DNA of 64,000 bases from Nothopassalora personata. Taxonomy: Eukaryota > Ascomycota > Dothideomycetes > Mycosphaerellales > Mycosphaerellaceae. Below are positions 55,647-64,000 of this stretch, piece by piece. The stretch covers positions 124,001 through 188,000 of the forward strand of contig CM066296.1 of the NCBI GenBank assembly GCA_033816765.1, given 5' to 3'. How positions within the stretch are numbered: position 1 is the first letter of the stretch; each line of letters starts with the position of its first letter. Below the pieces are notes generated by a model, which searched no databases, was not told the DNA's origin, and saw only the letters and a program-made list of their open reading frames with translations. The position numbers and the translations under genes were made by a program.

Positions 55647-56500
55647 GGATCACTTGGCCAGATCAAGCCTGCGGGCAACACGATTACACATCCTGCGACC
55701 AGCAGCACGACAACACACACGCCGCATATCGTCGTTTCCACCATGTCCCCCGACCCACCATGCCACGCCTCCACGACCACCACCGACATCAGCACTCCCG
55801 ATGCCCTTCGTGACGGAAACAGTGGTATGCCATAGCAATGAGCCACACCGTAGAAGCAAGAGCTGATAGTCCAAGGGTGGTGGCTGGCACACATGTACAA
55901 CACATCCAACCTCCCGTCTCATCACACACCCACTGACTGTGCACAACAGCCGACATCTTCTCCCGCCTCTTGAAAGAACGCATCATCTGCCTGAACGGCG
56001 AAGTCGACGAAACGACCTCCGCCAGCATCGTAGCCCAACTCCTCTTCCTCGAAGCCGAGAACCCCTCCAAACCCATCAGTCTCTACATCAACTCCCCCGG
56101 CGGCTCCGTAACCGCCGGCCTCGCCATATACGACACAATGCAATACATCCGCTCCCCCATCACCACAATCTGCCTCGGTCAGGCAGCATCCATGGGCTCG
56201 TTGCTCCTCTGCGGCGGCGAGAAGGGACAGAGATATTGCCTCCCGCATTCGAGAATTATGGTCCATCAAGTGAGTGGAGGGTACTCCGGACAGGCGTCAG
56301 ATATCGCGATCCACGCGAAAGAGATCTTGAGGGTCAGAGAGCAGTTGAATGAGATTTACAGGAGGCATTTGACGGTTGAGAGGAGTCTGGAGGAGATAGG
56401 GAGGGTTATGGAGAGGGATTTCTTCATGGGTGCCGAAGAGGCGAGGGAGTGGGGAATTGTGGATAAGGTGCTTGATAGGAGGACCGAGGGGACGAGCTGA
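55645..56500 (+). CDS. clpP: mitochondrial ATP-dependent Clp protease proteolytic subunit
   Basis: Three exons: 55645-55824, 55876-55894 and 55950-56500, giving 249 aa. The second is a 19-nt micro-exon encoding GGGWHT plus one base; joining it to exon 3 gives FVTETVGGGWHTSDIFSRLL, matching the conserved ClpP N-terminal loop. The N-terminus ([20 protein letters not shown]) is a typical mitochondrial presequence. Catalytic elements are present: [11 protein letters not shown] with Ser147, the His in [15 protein letters not shown], and the Asp in [12 protein letters not shown]. It forms tetradecameric chambers with ClpX in the matrix. Confidence 0.93.
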
Positions 56501-57175
56501 AGCGATGAGGAGGCGATAAGAGGTTGACGGACGCAAACAGCTTGAGAAGACGGGCAGTCTATCAGACCAGGTATGCGCAGACAGAGATACGCCATTATGT
56601 GGATACGACTCGACGATATGCTCGTGCCAGCTCGAGGACCAGGATATGACTCTCACTACTGCACGCAGTATTCTACCTCGGATATTCTCGTTCCGACTGC
56701 ATGACATGACGCACGCATATCACATGCAGACATTCCGCAAAACAATAGCGGAAGCAACAACAAACAGCACATGGATTCCCTACGTGTTCACACCCACCGT
56801 AGTACTATTCCTACAGTCAAGTGCTCGCACATGGGAGAGCGAATGACTCTAGCCGACACAAATACCGCAACTTAGGCATACAGCCGATCGACCTCGTCCG
56901 CAAAAGGTGCAAGCAAGGCAGGTGCAGGGAATGGGTGTTGCCGTGGAATAGCCGACGAAGAATGGGAAGGGCGTGTTTTCTGTGTGAAAGACGAATTGTG
57001 GAGCGAGAGGAGACCTAGTACTCCGTGGACGATCAATTTATTAGTAGCGGATTAGCATAGCTTACGAAGCCAACTCATGTACTGGACGACTTAGCACGTT
57101 GTCTCTCAAGGCAGACCCTGGATCAAATACTCCTGCTGCAAAGACTCAGAGGCGCCCCAAAGGGTAATATAATAC
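56501..57175. other. intergenic, nothing recognised
   Basis: About 675 bp between the 3' ends of ClpP and the kinase-like gene. Short ORFs only; terminators of both convergent genes are presumably here. Confidence 0.45.
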
Positions 57176-58357
57176 TCACTGGTGGCCCCGGATCGCCGTG
57201 ATTGCCTGCTCCAGGTCTCCTCCGGATATTGCAGAGGTGGAAAGCCAACCGTCCACCGCCGCTAGCATTGGTTGTTGCAGGCGGCTCTTTACTTTCTGCC
57301 TTGCTTCATAAGCAATATCGCGCCACGTCACGTGTAGTTCCTCGCTATCGTGCGTTCGCGCGACCCTGGACGAAGCACTGCGAAAGAATAACTTCTCTCC
57401 GCTGTGGTCCGCAAGGCCTACGAAGGCATCAAGAACGAAAAAGGCGTCGTTTTTCTCAGCTCTGAACTTAGCATCCATCCATTCGGCGCTGGAAAGACCC
57501 ATTGTGTCTTCCGGATCCCATGACCTTGCGCTGCAGCCGAAGTCGACGAGGATGACGCTTGGATAGTCGCCGTGTCTGGTAGCCTTGCTGAGCATGACAT
57601 TGCGTGCGTGGAGGTCTCCATGTGTGACATCTTTGTCGTGTAGCAAGAGGACAGCTTCTGCTAGTTGGGCTAGCAAGTGAAAAGTGACGGCCTTGGAAAC
57701 TTGAACATTCAAGTCAGCGGAAAATTGCGAGTCAGGAGGGTCACAGAACCTTTGGGCAAAATCTCCCAGCGTGCAGCCCTCAACGAACGGCATGGAAAAC
57801 CAGCGGCGTCCTTCTTCGTCATAATTGACCATCCTCATTATGTTGTCGATCGTGCCAACCTTTTTCGTCGTCTCAATCTCCCTGCTCATATCCTTTGTCA
57901 CTGTCCGTGGCCCGAAGTGGTGAGCGCTAGCGATCTTGACCGCAAGTGCATTTCTCCTCAAGAGTTCGTGCACTACATGCTTCGGCATTCCATGGGAGAG
58001 TCCTGCGATGATAGAGTCAGCGAGATCCCGCGAGATGATAGCGTACACAAACCCAAAGGACCCAGCGCCGAGCTGGCAGAGGAAGTAGTCGGAACTGGAG
58101 AGTCGGGCTTTCGTGGCAATTACCATAGAAGATTCGTGGTTGGGGTCATGGTCTCGGACACTGGGGTTGGAGGACCCGCCTGAGCTGAGATTGTAGGTTG
58201 GATTGTCGTAAGCTGCTTTCGACATAGCGACATCGGACTGATCGCAGACAGCGTCCCAGCCTCCGTCCTGTTTCTGCCTGCGGGTGAGATCCTGGTGCTG
58301 GTCCCAAAGAGAATCGGTGTCGATCGTAACAGTGGTGGTCGTGGTAGGGATTTCCAT
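57176..58357 (-). CDS. protein-kinase-like protein
   Basis: Single exon, 393 aa. The N-terminal 80 residues are Thr/Ser-rich and low in complexity. The kinase fold begins with LCQLGAGSFGFVYAIISRDL (glycine loop), then ALAVKIA with the ATP-anchoring Lys, an aC-like REIETTKKVG, and the hinge region FSMPFVEGCTLGDF. The catalytic loop reads VTHGDLHARNVML (HGD in place of HRD, with Asp and Asn kept), and the magnesium motif is VDFGCS. The C-lobe after DFG is short (about 110 residues) and has no clear APE. It may be an active kinase of a divergent fungal family or a degenerate one; no partner is suggested by neighbours. Confidence 0.8.
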   Translation of the reverse strand: MEIPTTTTTVTIDTDSLWDQHQDLTRRQKQDGGWDAVCDQSDVAMSKAAYDNPTYNLSSGGSSNPSVRDHDPNHESSMVIATKARLSSSDYFLCQLGAGSFGFVYAIISRDLADSIIAGLSHGMPKHVVHELLRRNALAVKIASAHHFGPRTVTKDMSREIETTKKVGTIDNIMRMVNYDEEGRRWFSMPFVEGCTLGDFAQRFCDPPDSQFSADLNVQVSKAVTFHLLAQLAEAVLLLHDKDVTHGDLHARNVMLSKATRHGDYPSVILVDFGCSARSWDPEDTMGLSSAEWMDAKFRAEKNDAFFVLDAFVGLADHSGEKLFFRSASSRVARTHDSEELHVTWRDIAYEARQKVKSRLQQPMLAAVDGWLSTSAISGGDLEQAITAIRGHQ

Positions 58358-59308
58358 GTTTGGTCCTACTGTTTGTTGTGAGTCTCCCAGTGATGGCTTT
58401 GCTCTGCCCTCGTCGTTCGTGGGTTGGGTTTCTCGGTCCGGCCGAGATGGTAATACGATGCGCAGGACAGCTGAGGGTGCCGGGTAGATTACATGTCTCG
58501 CTGTTACTTATATTATAGAAAGGTAGCCTCGAACAATGCGACAAAGTCCACTCGCTTATAACAAAGGCTCACAGAAGTACACAGCCATTGGTGACCAATG
58601 AACAACAAAGGGCAAATTTTTGTGGTCCATCTCATTGACAGATTCCTGTAACAATGGCCTTGTCTACCGGGCGACTAAGCCATTGACCAACCCTCAAGCC
58701 ATTTTGGCATCTGCGCCAAGCATCAGCGCTTCTCCAGATCTCTGTAGGATGCTGTTCAGAGACACGCCATTGCCGAGCACAGCTAGCCACATCGTCAAGG
58801 TAAGCTTGACCGTGGAGACTTTCTGAAGGTCTCTGTAAGCAGACTGCGCGGCCATTCCCTTGTCTTAGGTCTGCTCGAGGATTCGTATCCTTGACGACCA
58901 CTCGATCACTCATTGTTACTACCGTCCAGTCAGCCTAGCATCGACTAGATGTTGCTAGAGCGGCACACTCCAGGATTGTGGAATCTCATTCTGAATCCAG
59001 GTCATGGCTGTCGAATACAGATTCTGAGCAGAGCTTGTGCAAATGGTGCTTATCGGGATTTGCGCCGACACGCCGAACCGGGTTTGCCCAAGAGCTCATA
59101 TCTCCTTGCGGAACCGATTCCCTAAGATGCTCTTGAAGCTGGAGATTCGCTTGACGACTTGATGCAGTTTCCGTGATTTAAGATGTTGATGCTGTGGTGG
59201 ATTGACGTTCTACTTGATGTGCCTGAGATCGTCTTCATTTGCCCGGACTAGCTCGGCTGATATGGCGTCCGACGTTGTCTTTCTTCAGTGAGATCCTGCC
59301 CTGCTTGG
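58358..59308. other. intergenic between kinase-like and NRPS genes
   Basis: About 950 bp with short ORFs only. It should hold the kinase-like gene's promoter and the NRPS terminator. Confidence 0.45.
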
Positions 59309-62300
59309 CTACAACTCATCCATACACGCCAGGACCTCATCTTCAATGCGCCCAACGAAGTCTTGGATACCAACAGCATCCATAAGGGCAGCATCAGCCC
59401 TGGCGCCAAAGACAATGCCCCTCTTCCCAGGACCAATATCTACAAACAGCTGATGCGACAGCAAAAGACTTGTGTCCAGTGGGTCGATTGCAGTCTGAGC
59501 TGCCAAGGCACGCGGTGATGAGTAGTCCGTGGGAACACCGATGGCCATTGGCTTGAACAAATCATCATCCGCAACAGAGCCGACTAGGGCAGACTTGTTC
59601 CAGAGCAGGTTGACGTGTGCGTTGAAGGGCAAGTGTGTGGCATTGGAGTCGAATGCCTCCAGGGCAGTGCGAAGATCGCTCTGTTCGAAAGGAACTCTGG
59701 CGCCGAGAAGCTGCTGAAGTTCACTGACTAGGTCCAGAACTCCTCTTGATAGAACCGAGGTGATACCAAGTGGAAGAGTGTTAACGCAGGGCCCGGTGAC
59801 CTTGTCGATTTCATCGAATGCTGCAGATCGACCCAGCTGAAAGAACCCGAACAGTGGACTTGACGTCTCTGTCGTACGCGCCAGAGCTCGTGCGAATGCA
59901 AGGAGCAGGATTTTTTGTGGTGAGATCTTGTGAGCTGCGCAGACGCGCTCCAACTCTGCAACGCTCGCCTTCGCGCCTTCGACCATGACGAAGCTCTGGC
60001 GGCGATCGAAGTCATCTTGTGGCTTTGACGCTGATGCAATGATGGCTTTCTCTCGCCCCGCCATACTTTCTTGCCAGAAGCTACGCTCTTCTGCTTTATC
60101 GATCGATGCATAAGTATGGCGGACGAGCTGTGAGAAAGGAGGGCCTTGCTCAACCTCGATGCCGTTGTAGATTGACGCCAGCTCTGAGACTAGTCGCGGC
60201 ATGCTCCAAGCATCGTACAACGAGTGATGAACGTAGATCATCACGGCATCTCCGTCGATCGCCCGAATGAGACGTAGTCTTACTGGCAGCGAGAAGAAGT
60301 CCGAAGGGCTGCGTGCTTCGAGGTGAGCTCGCGATTTGACCATTTCTTCGAGACCAATGCCAGTAACATCTTCATGTAGGGCAAAAGCATCGTCTTTGAC
60401 AGCGTCTGACTTTAGCACCACTTGCAAGGCTCGTTGTGAGCCAAGAGCGGCAAATGTAGTGCGCAGTACTGCGTTTCGCTGTCTCAATTTGTTCCACGCA
60501 AACCTCAGGCGATCGACGTCAAGGCTTGAAGTTGACTTGTAGCACCAGCCAGGCTCATACAAGGTCCTTCCTGACTGTATCCAGCTCAGGAGATGATAGT
60601 GCTGTCCAGGAAGACATGGTAGCACATCTTCCACATCATCGCTGCTGAACGACAGCTTCGTAATTACCTCCCGCACTTCTTTCGCGGTGACGAGTTCAAC
60701 CGCTCGTTTTTCCTTGTCGATTTTCACTTTCTTCGTCGCCTTGTTGTGCACGATCTCGCAGATTCTGCCGAGCATGGCACCTTTCAAGATGTCGGCAACA
60801 CTCAAGTGGAGCCCCGCCCGCTTGCAACGGGAAACGATTTGTATGGCGGCAATGGAGTCGATGCCAAATGAGTATATCGATGAGTCGAGTGCAATCTTGT
60901 CCGCTGACACCTGTGCTACTTCAGACATAGCGGTCCGAACGATGGCTGCGCAGCTGTCGACAGCAACCTGGTCGAAAGAGCTTGTGGCTAAAGTCGCTGG
61001 CTTGGCCCCAACAGGCAAGCTTCTCAGAGGGTCTGGATAAGCTGTGGCGAAGCGTGCTGGCTGATTGATGATATCTTGGACGGCGCCTTTGAAGTGGACC
61101 AGCAGATTATCGATGTCTACAGACGCCATGGATGAGAGTGCACGAGCGACAAGGCCATCTTCAGTATGCTCCACCTCGAAGTTCAAGCGGTACTCGGACG
61201 GAACAGGTGATTTGTCTGACTCAAGGGGCTGCCCAAACACTTCCAGTCCTTGCGACGCTTGCTTCTCAACCTTCGAGTAGACGAAGATGCTATCGAGCAG
61301 TTGTGCGTTCGGATCAGAGGCGGATGCCCTCCACTGCTTCTGTACCTCAGCAAGCGACGCGTGCTGGTACTCCAAAGAATCAGAGTGGATTGCGTGAACT
61401 TGCGCAACAATGTCAGAGTTGGTCATGAGTTGATCCTTCATCGCCAAGCGGAATGGGATAGTGTTGAACATTGGACCGATGACTTCGTTCCCATCATCTG
61501 CCACCCCATGCCGAGCTGCCATGACTTGGCCAAAGACGACGTCACGTCGCCCGTAGATGCATGCCATTGCTTTTCCAAAACCCGCCACACAGACGTCTTT
61601 GATATCAAGATCTGCTCTGCGACACTGCTCGTCCAGCATTTTCATGTCACTTGCGATTTCACGCTCCGCAAGAGTGTATGTGGGCTGCTCGGGGGCTGCG
61701 AATGTCGGCGCTCCAGTATAGCCTCTGAGATGATCAGCCCAGAAAGATGTAGCTGCCTTTGTGTTGCTTGCGATGGCCCTGGCTGCTTTGTAGAATGGCG
61801 TAGTACGAGGTGCGTCCTGACCGTGGTAACGTAGTGCCAGGTTGCGGTACAGCATTGCCAAAGAGATCCCGTCGTAGACAGCATGATGCAATGTGAGGAT
61901 CAGGACTGGGTTCTCCTTCGACTTCACTATCTGCGCTCTAGCCAAGGGTTCGCTTGACTGTATTCGCGTGACGAAATCGGACTTTTGAGACAGGTCGAAC
62001 CAGTAGTCTCCAGCATTGGCGACCTCAACTTCTTCACAACTGGTTGGTTCGACACCACGTACGACAGCCGCCCAGGGTACTTTGTAGTCAGGCAAGTAGT
62101 GGAACGTGGTCCGAAGGATGTCAAGATCGGCCACGAGTGATGCCCAGGCAAGTCTCAGGCGCGCAATGTCAATGCCAGAATCGCAGCGTGTGGCATGATG
62201 ATGCATGTACAGAGCTCCGTCAGTAGCCAGGCTCTGTGCTAGCATCCCAGACTGCAACGGAGTACACTCATAGCACTCTGTAGTATCATCGATGCCACTC

Positions 62301-64000
62301 ACGCCGTGGGAAATCAGCACAGTAGCAAGATCGTCTGCTGCTGTTTCGGCGACCGGCTTCTCTTCCGTGGGCGCTGGCTGCTCTAGAGAAGAGCTTATGT
62401 GTTTGCAAAGAGCTCCAAGCCTGTTGTGACGGACTATGTCGGCGGACGACACTTTTAGTCCTTGACTTCGCAAGTGCTTGGCGAACCTGATCGCGGAGAT
62501 GGAGTCTATGCCTATGTGGATGAAAGCAGTGTCCTTGTGGATGTCTCTCTCTGATACGGAAGCGAACTCAGCGATAAGGACTCGTACCTGCTCCTCAAGT
62601 GGTGACCATGTGGACTCGTCGTAGCTCTCGCCCTTCTTCACCTTTCTTGTGACTCCGCCAGTGGGAATTCCAAGCGAGCCGACAGTAAGGCCCTCTTGCT
62701 GCAAGAGTGCATCGACCAAGATCTCGATCTTTTCGAGCAATATCTCAGCGCCAGAGATTTTATTGAATGCTTCGGTAAAGCCAGCACGAACGATGAGCTT
62801 GTCACTAGCGGGATCTGCTTCGAACTCCACGGCGAGCGGGTAGTCCACACCAATGTCGCTGCCTTGCTCTTTCAAGAAGGTAGCATTTGGACTAGCATTA
62901 GCTTGTGAGCGCACAAATGAGAACAAGCAGTCGTACAGCGCTCGATCGGCATCGGTCCACTTCTGAATGTTTCGTGGAGATACATGCTGATGCTCCAGTG
63001 ATGCTGAATTGGAGCTTTGAAGAGCAGTCAAGGCATCTCCGACTCGAATCTGAGCGTCCTCGAGCTTGACGCGTTGCGGAACCGTAGTAATGCAAGGCGC
63101 CATAATTTGATCAACACCCTCCACCGGTACAGCGCGACCGGACAGGACGTTTCCGTAGATGAAGTCGTTCGTCTTTGCGGATTGTGCCATCGCAGTCGCA
63201 AAGGCGAATTGAAGCAGTGTAGCGAAAGTCACATTCAGCTTTGTAACTTCAGCTTCGAGCTCAGAGAGCTTACGGCTGAAGTGCCGCTCTGCTGTCTGAA
63301 GGGTCACGAACTTGACGGCGGACTCGCTGATCAATGGTGCATTGGGCCAGTCGTGCAGCAGCGATGCCCAGTGCTTTTTCTGGGCGGCTTCATCCTGGCC
63401 AGCAAGATACTCGATGAAGGGCACGACACTCGGTCGTGGACAAGGAATGCTCCCTTCGTAGAAGCTTCGAACATCGTGCATCATCATTTCGAGAGAGTTT
63501 CCATCATAAAGTGCATGGTGGACTGACAAGAGGAGCATCGATCTGTGGTCCTGTACTTGAAGAACTCGAAGTCGCATGGGAGGTTTAGTAGGCAGGTTGC
63601 TGACAATCTCGCCTCCGATTTTACGTTGGAAGTCTCCAACATCAGACTCACGGTCCAAGCTGGCTTCCGCCCATTGCAGTCCGCACGCGTTCGGCTTGAG
63701 TATGATTTGCAAAAAATTGTCGCTCTGTGTTGAGAAGCAGGTTCTGAGAATGTCGTTATCGTATACGAGCCTAGCCCACGCGGCCTGAAGTCGATCGATA
63801 TCCATTCCAAGACCCAATTCGAACCTTCTGTGATTGACATATGCGCCGTCGGACCCGTCTGAATCCTGATGCATGGACTGAGCAACTAAGACTTCTTGCA
63901 GCGGAAGACATGGCCGGACCGCAGCGATATCTTGGACCGCAATACCGATATCTTTGCTTGCCAGGAACGCTTTCTCGATTTCGGAGAGCTTTCTGCGCAT
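59309..64000 (-). CDS. C-terminal part of a hydroxamate-siderophore-type NRPS (C-T-C-T-C), truncated at window edge
   Basis: An uninterrupted 1563-codon frame that continues beyond the right edge; the ATG at the very edge is almost certainly internal. Domain order from the edge: condensation (HHALYDG, about residue 163), carrier (GIDSISA, about 500), condensation (HHAVYDG, about 707), carrier (GIDSIAA, about 1047), condensation (HHSLYDA, about 1260), then the stop at 59309. No adenylation domain lies in this part. Repeated T-C units after the last A domain are the hallmark of ferrichrome/ferricrocin synthetases (SidC, NPS2, Sib1), which reuse A domains in iterative assembly. The final C domain has Ala instead of Gly after the active-site Asp. 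Intracellular siderophore synthesis is the best hypothesis; the A domains outside the window would test it. Confidence 0.85.
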   Translation of the reverse strand: MRRKLSEIEKAFLASKDIGIAVQDIAAVRPCLPLQEVLVAQSMHQDSDGSDGAYVNHRRFELGLGMDIDRLQAAWARLVYDNDILRTCFSTQSDNFLQIILKPNACGLQWAEASLDRESDVGDFQRKIGGEIVSNLPTKPPMRLRVLQVQDHRSMLLLSVHHALYDGNSLEMMMHDVRSFYEGSIPCPRPSVVPFIEYLAGQDEAAQKKHWASLLHDWPNAPLISESAVKFVTLQTAERHFSRKLSELEAEVTKLNVTFATLLQFAFATAMAQSAKTNDFIYGNVLSGRAVPVEGVDQIMAPCITTVPQRVKLEDAQIRVGDALTALQSSNSASLEHQHVSPRNIQKWTDADRALYDCLFSFVRSQANASPNATFLKEQGSDIGVDYPLAVEFEADPASDKLIVRAGFTEAFNKISGAEILLEKIEILVDALLQQEGLTVGSLGIPTGGVTRKVKKGESYDESTWSPLEEQVRVLIAEFASVSERDIHKDTAFIHIGIDSISAIRFAKHLRSQGLKVSSADIVRHNRLGALCKHISSSLEQPAPTEEKPVAETAADDLATVLISHGVSGIDDTTECYECTPLQSGMLAQSLATDGALYMHHHATRCDSGIDIARLRLAWASLVADLDILRTTFHYLPDYKVPWAAVVRGVEPTSCEEVEVANAGDYWFDLSQKSDFVTRIQSSEPLARAQIVKSKENPVLILTLHHAVYDGISLAMLYRNLALRYHGQDAPRTTPFYKAARAIASNTKAATSFWADHLRGYTGAPTFAAPEQPTYTLAEREIASDMKMLDEQCRRADLDIKDVCVAGFGKAMACIYGRRDVVFGQVMAARHGVADDGNEVIGPMFNTIPFRLAMKDQLMTNSDIVAQVHAIHSDSLEYQHASLAEVQKQWRASASDPNAQLLDSIFVYSKVEKQASQGLEVFGQPLESDKSPVPSEYRLNFEVEHTEDGLVARALSSMASVDIDNLLVHFKGAVQDIINQPARFATAYPDPLRSLPVGAKPATLATSSFDQVAVDSCAAIVRTAMSEVAQVSADKIALDSSIYSFGIDSIAAIQIVSRCKRAGLHLSVADILKGAMLGRICEIVHNKATKKVKIDKEKRAVELVTAKEVREVITKLSFSSDDVEDVLPCLPGQHYHLLSWIQSGRTLYEPGWCYKSTSSLDVDRLRFAWNKLRQRNAVLRTTFAALGSQRALQVVLKSDAVKDDAFALHEDVTGIGLEEMVKSRAHLEARSPSDFFSLPVRLRLIRAIDGDAVMIYVHHSLYDAWSMPRLVSELASIYNGIEVEQGPPFSQLVRHTYASIDKAEERSFWQESMAGREKAIIASASKPQDDFDRRQSFVMVEGAKASVAELERVCAAHKISPQKILLLAFARALARTTETSSPLFGFFQLGRSAAFDEIDKVTGPCVNTLPLGITSVLSRGVLDLVSELQQLLGARVPFEQSDLRTALEAFDSNATHLPFNAHVNLLWNKSALVGSVADDDLFKPMAIGVPTDYSSPRALAAQTAIDPLDTSLLLSHQLFVDIGPGKRGIVFGARADAALMDAVGIQDFVGRIEDEVLACMDEL

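Noticed and set aside
1..64000. tRNA, rRNA genes and intact transposable elements
   Set aside because: Scanned by eye for B-box-like GTTCRANTC pairs, transposase, reverse transcriptase and integrase motifs; none could be supported, but a covariance-model search was not possible.

Overview
The window is nuclear DNA of a filamentous ascomycete. The protein repertoire (TFIID and Mediator subunits, a JJJ1-type J-protein, SPX-RING, mitochondrial ClpP, NRPS genes, many MFS and P450 genes) and the short 45-90 nt introns with GTRNGT, CTAAC-like and AG signals point to Pezizomycotina. The LPPELW F-box-like relics and general gene style make a Dothideomycete (Mycosphaerellales/Capnodiales-like) my best guess; that is inference, not proof. 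I saw no bacterial operons, tRNA or rRNA genes, CRISPR array or intact transposon. Intron-containing models were built by eye, by joining reading frames at splice signals that restore family motifs.

Left part (1-22 kb), mostly conserved genes: TAF5 (cut by the left edge) divergent from MED11; a decayed BTB-like fragment; a small orphan gene; an omega-like glutathione transferase; an SPX-RING protein; JJJ1; an allantoate-permease-type MFS transporter; a fragmentary membrane gene; a TRI12-type MFS efflux pump; a four-helix membrane protein; a PLP decarboxylase divergent from phosphatidylserine synthase.

Middle (22-34 kb): a broken FAD-oxidase gene, a possible small secreted protein, an adenylation-thiolation-reductase (NRPS-like) enzyme, a SUR2-like hydroxylase, then two arginine-pathway-type genes tail to tail (N-acetylglutamate synthase and an M20 deacetylase).

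Metabolic block (34-52 kb): glutathione transferase, aldo-keto reductase, MFS transporter, P450, an acetolactate synthase homologue, GMC oxidoreductase, Gfo/Idh/MocA oxidoreductase, second P450, and a membrane GT2 glycosyltransferase. Several are divergent pairs sharing short promoters. It looks like a specialised-metabolite cluster without a visible PKS or transcription factor. The acetolactate synthase is intact after removing eight introns, but has Ser where AHAS enzymes carry the Trp that is a known site of inhibitor resistance (yeast W586, Arabidopsis W574). This suggests either a self-resistance copy or a repurposed acyloin-forming enzyme, and is the observation most worth following.

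Right part (52-64 kb): two tandem decayed F-box-like genes, an orphan gene, mitochondrial ClpP with a 19-nt micro-exon, a protein-kinase-like gene, and the C-terminal C-T-C-T-C portion of a large NRPS whose layout matches the end of ferrichrome-type hydroxamate siderophore synthetases; it runs off the right edge.
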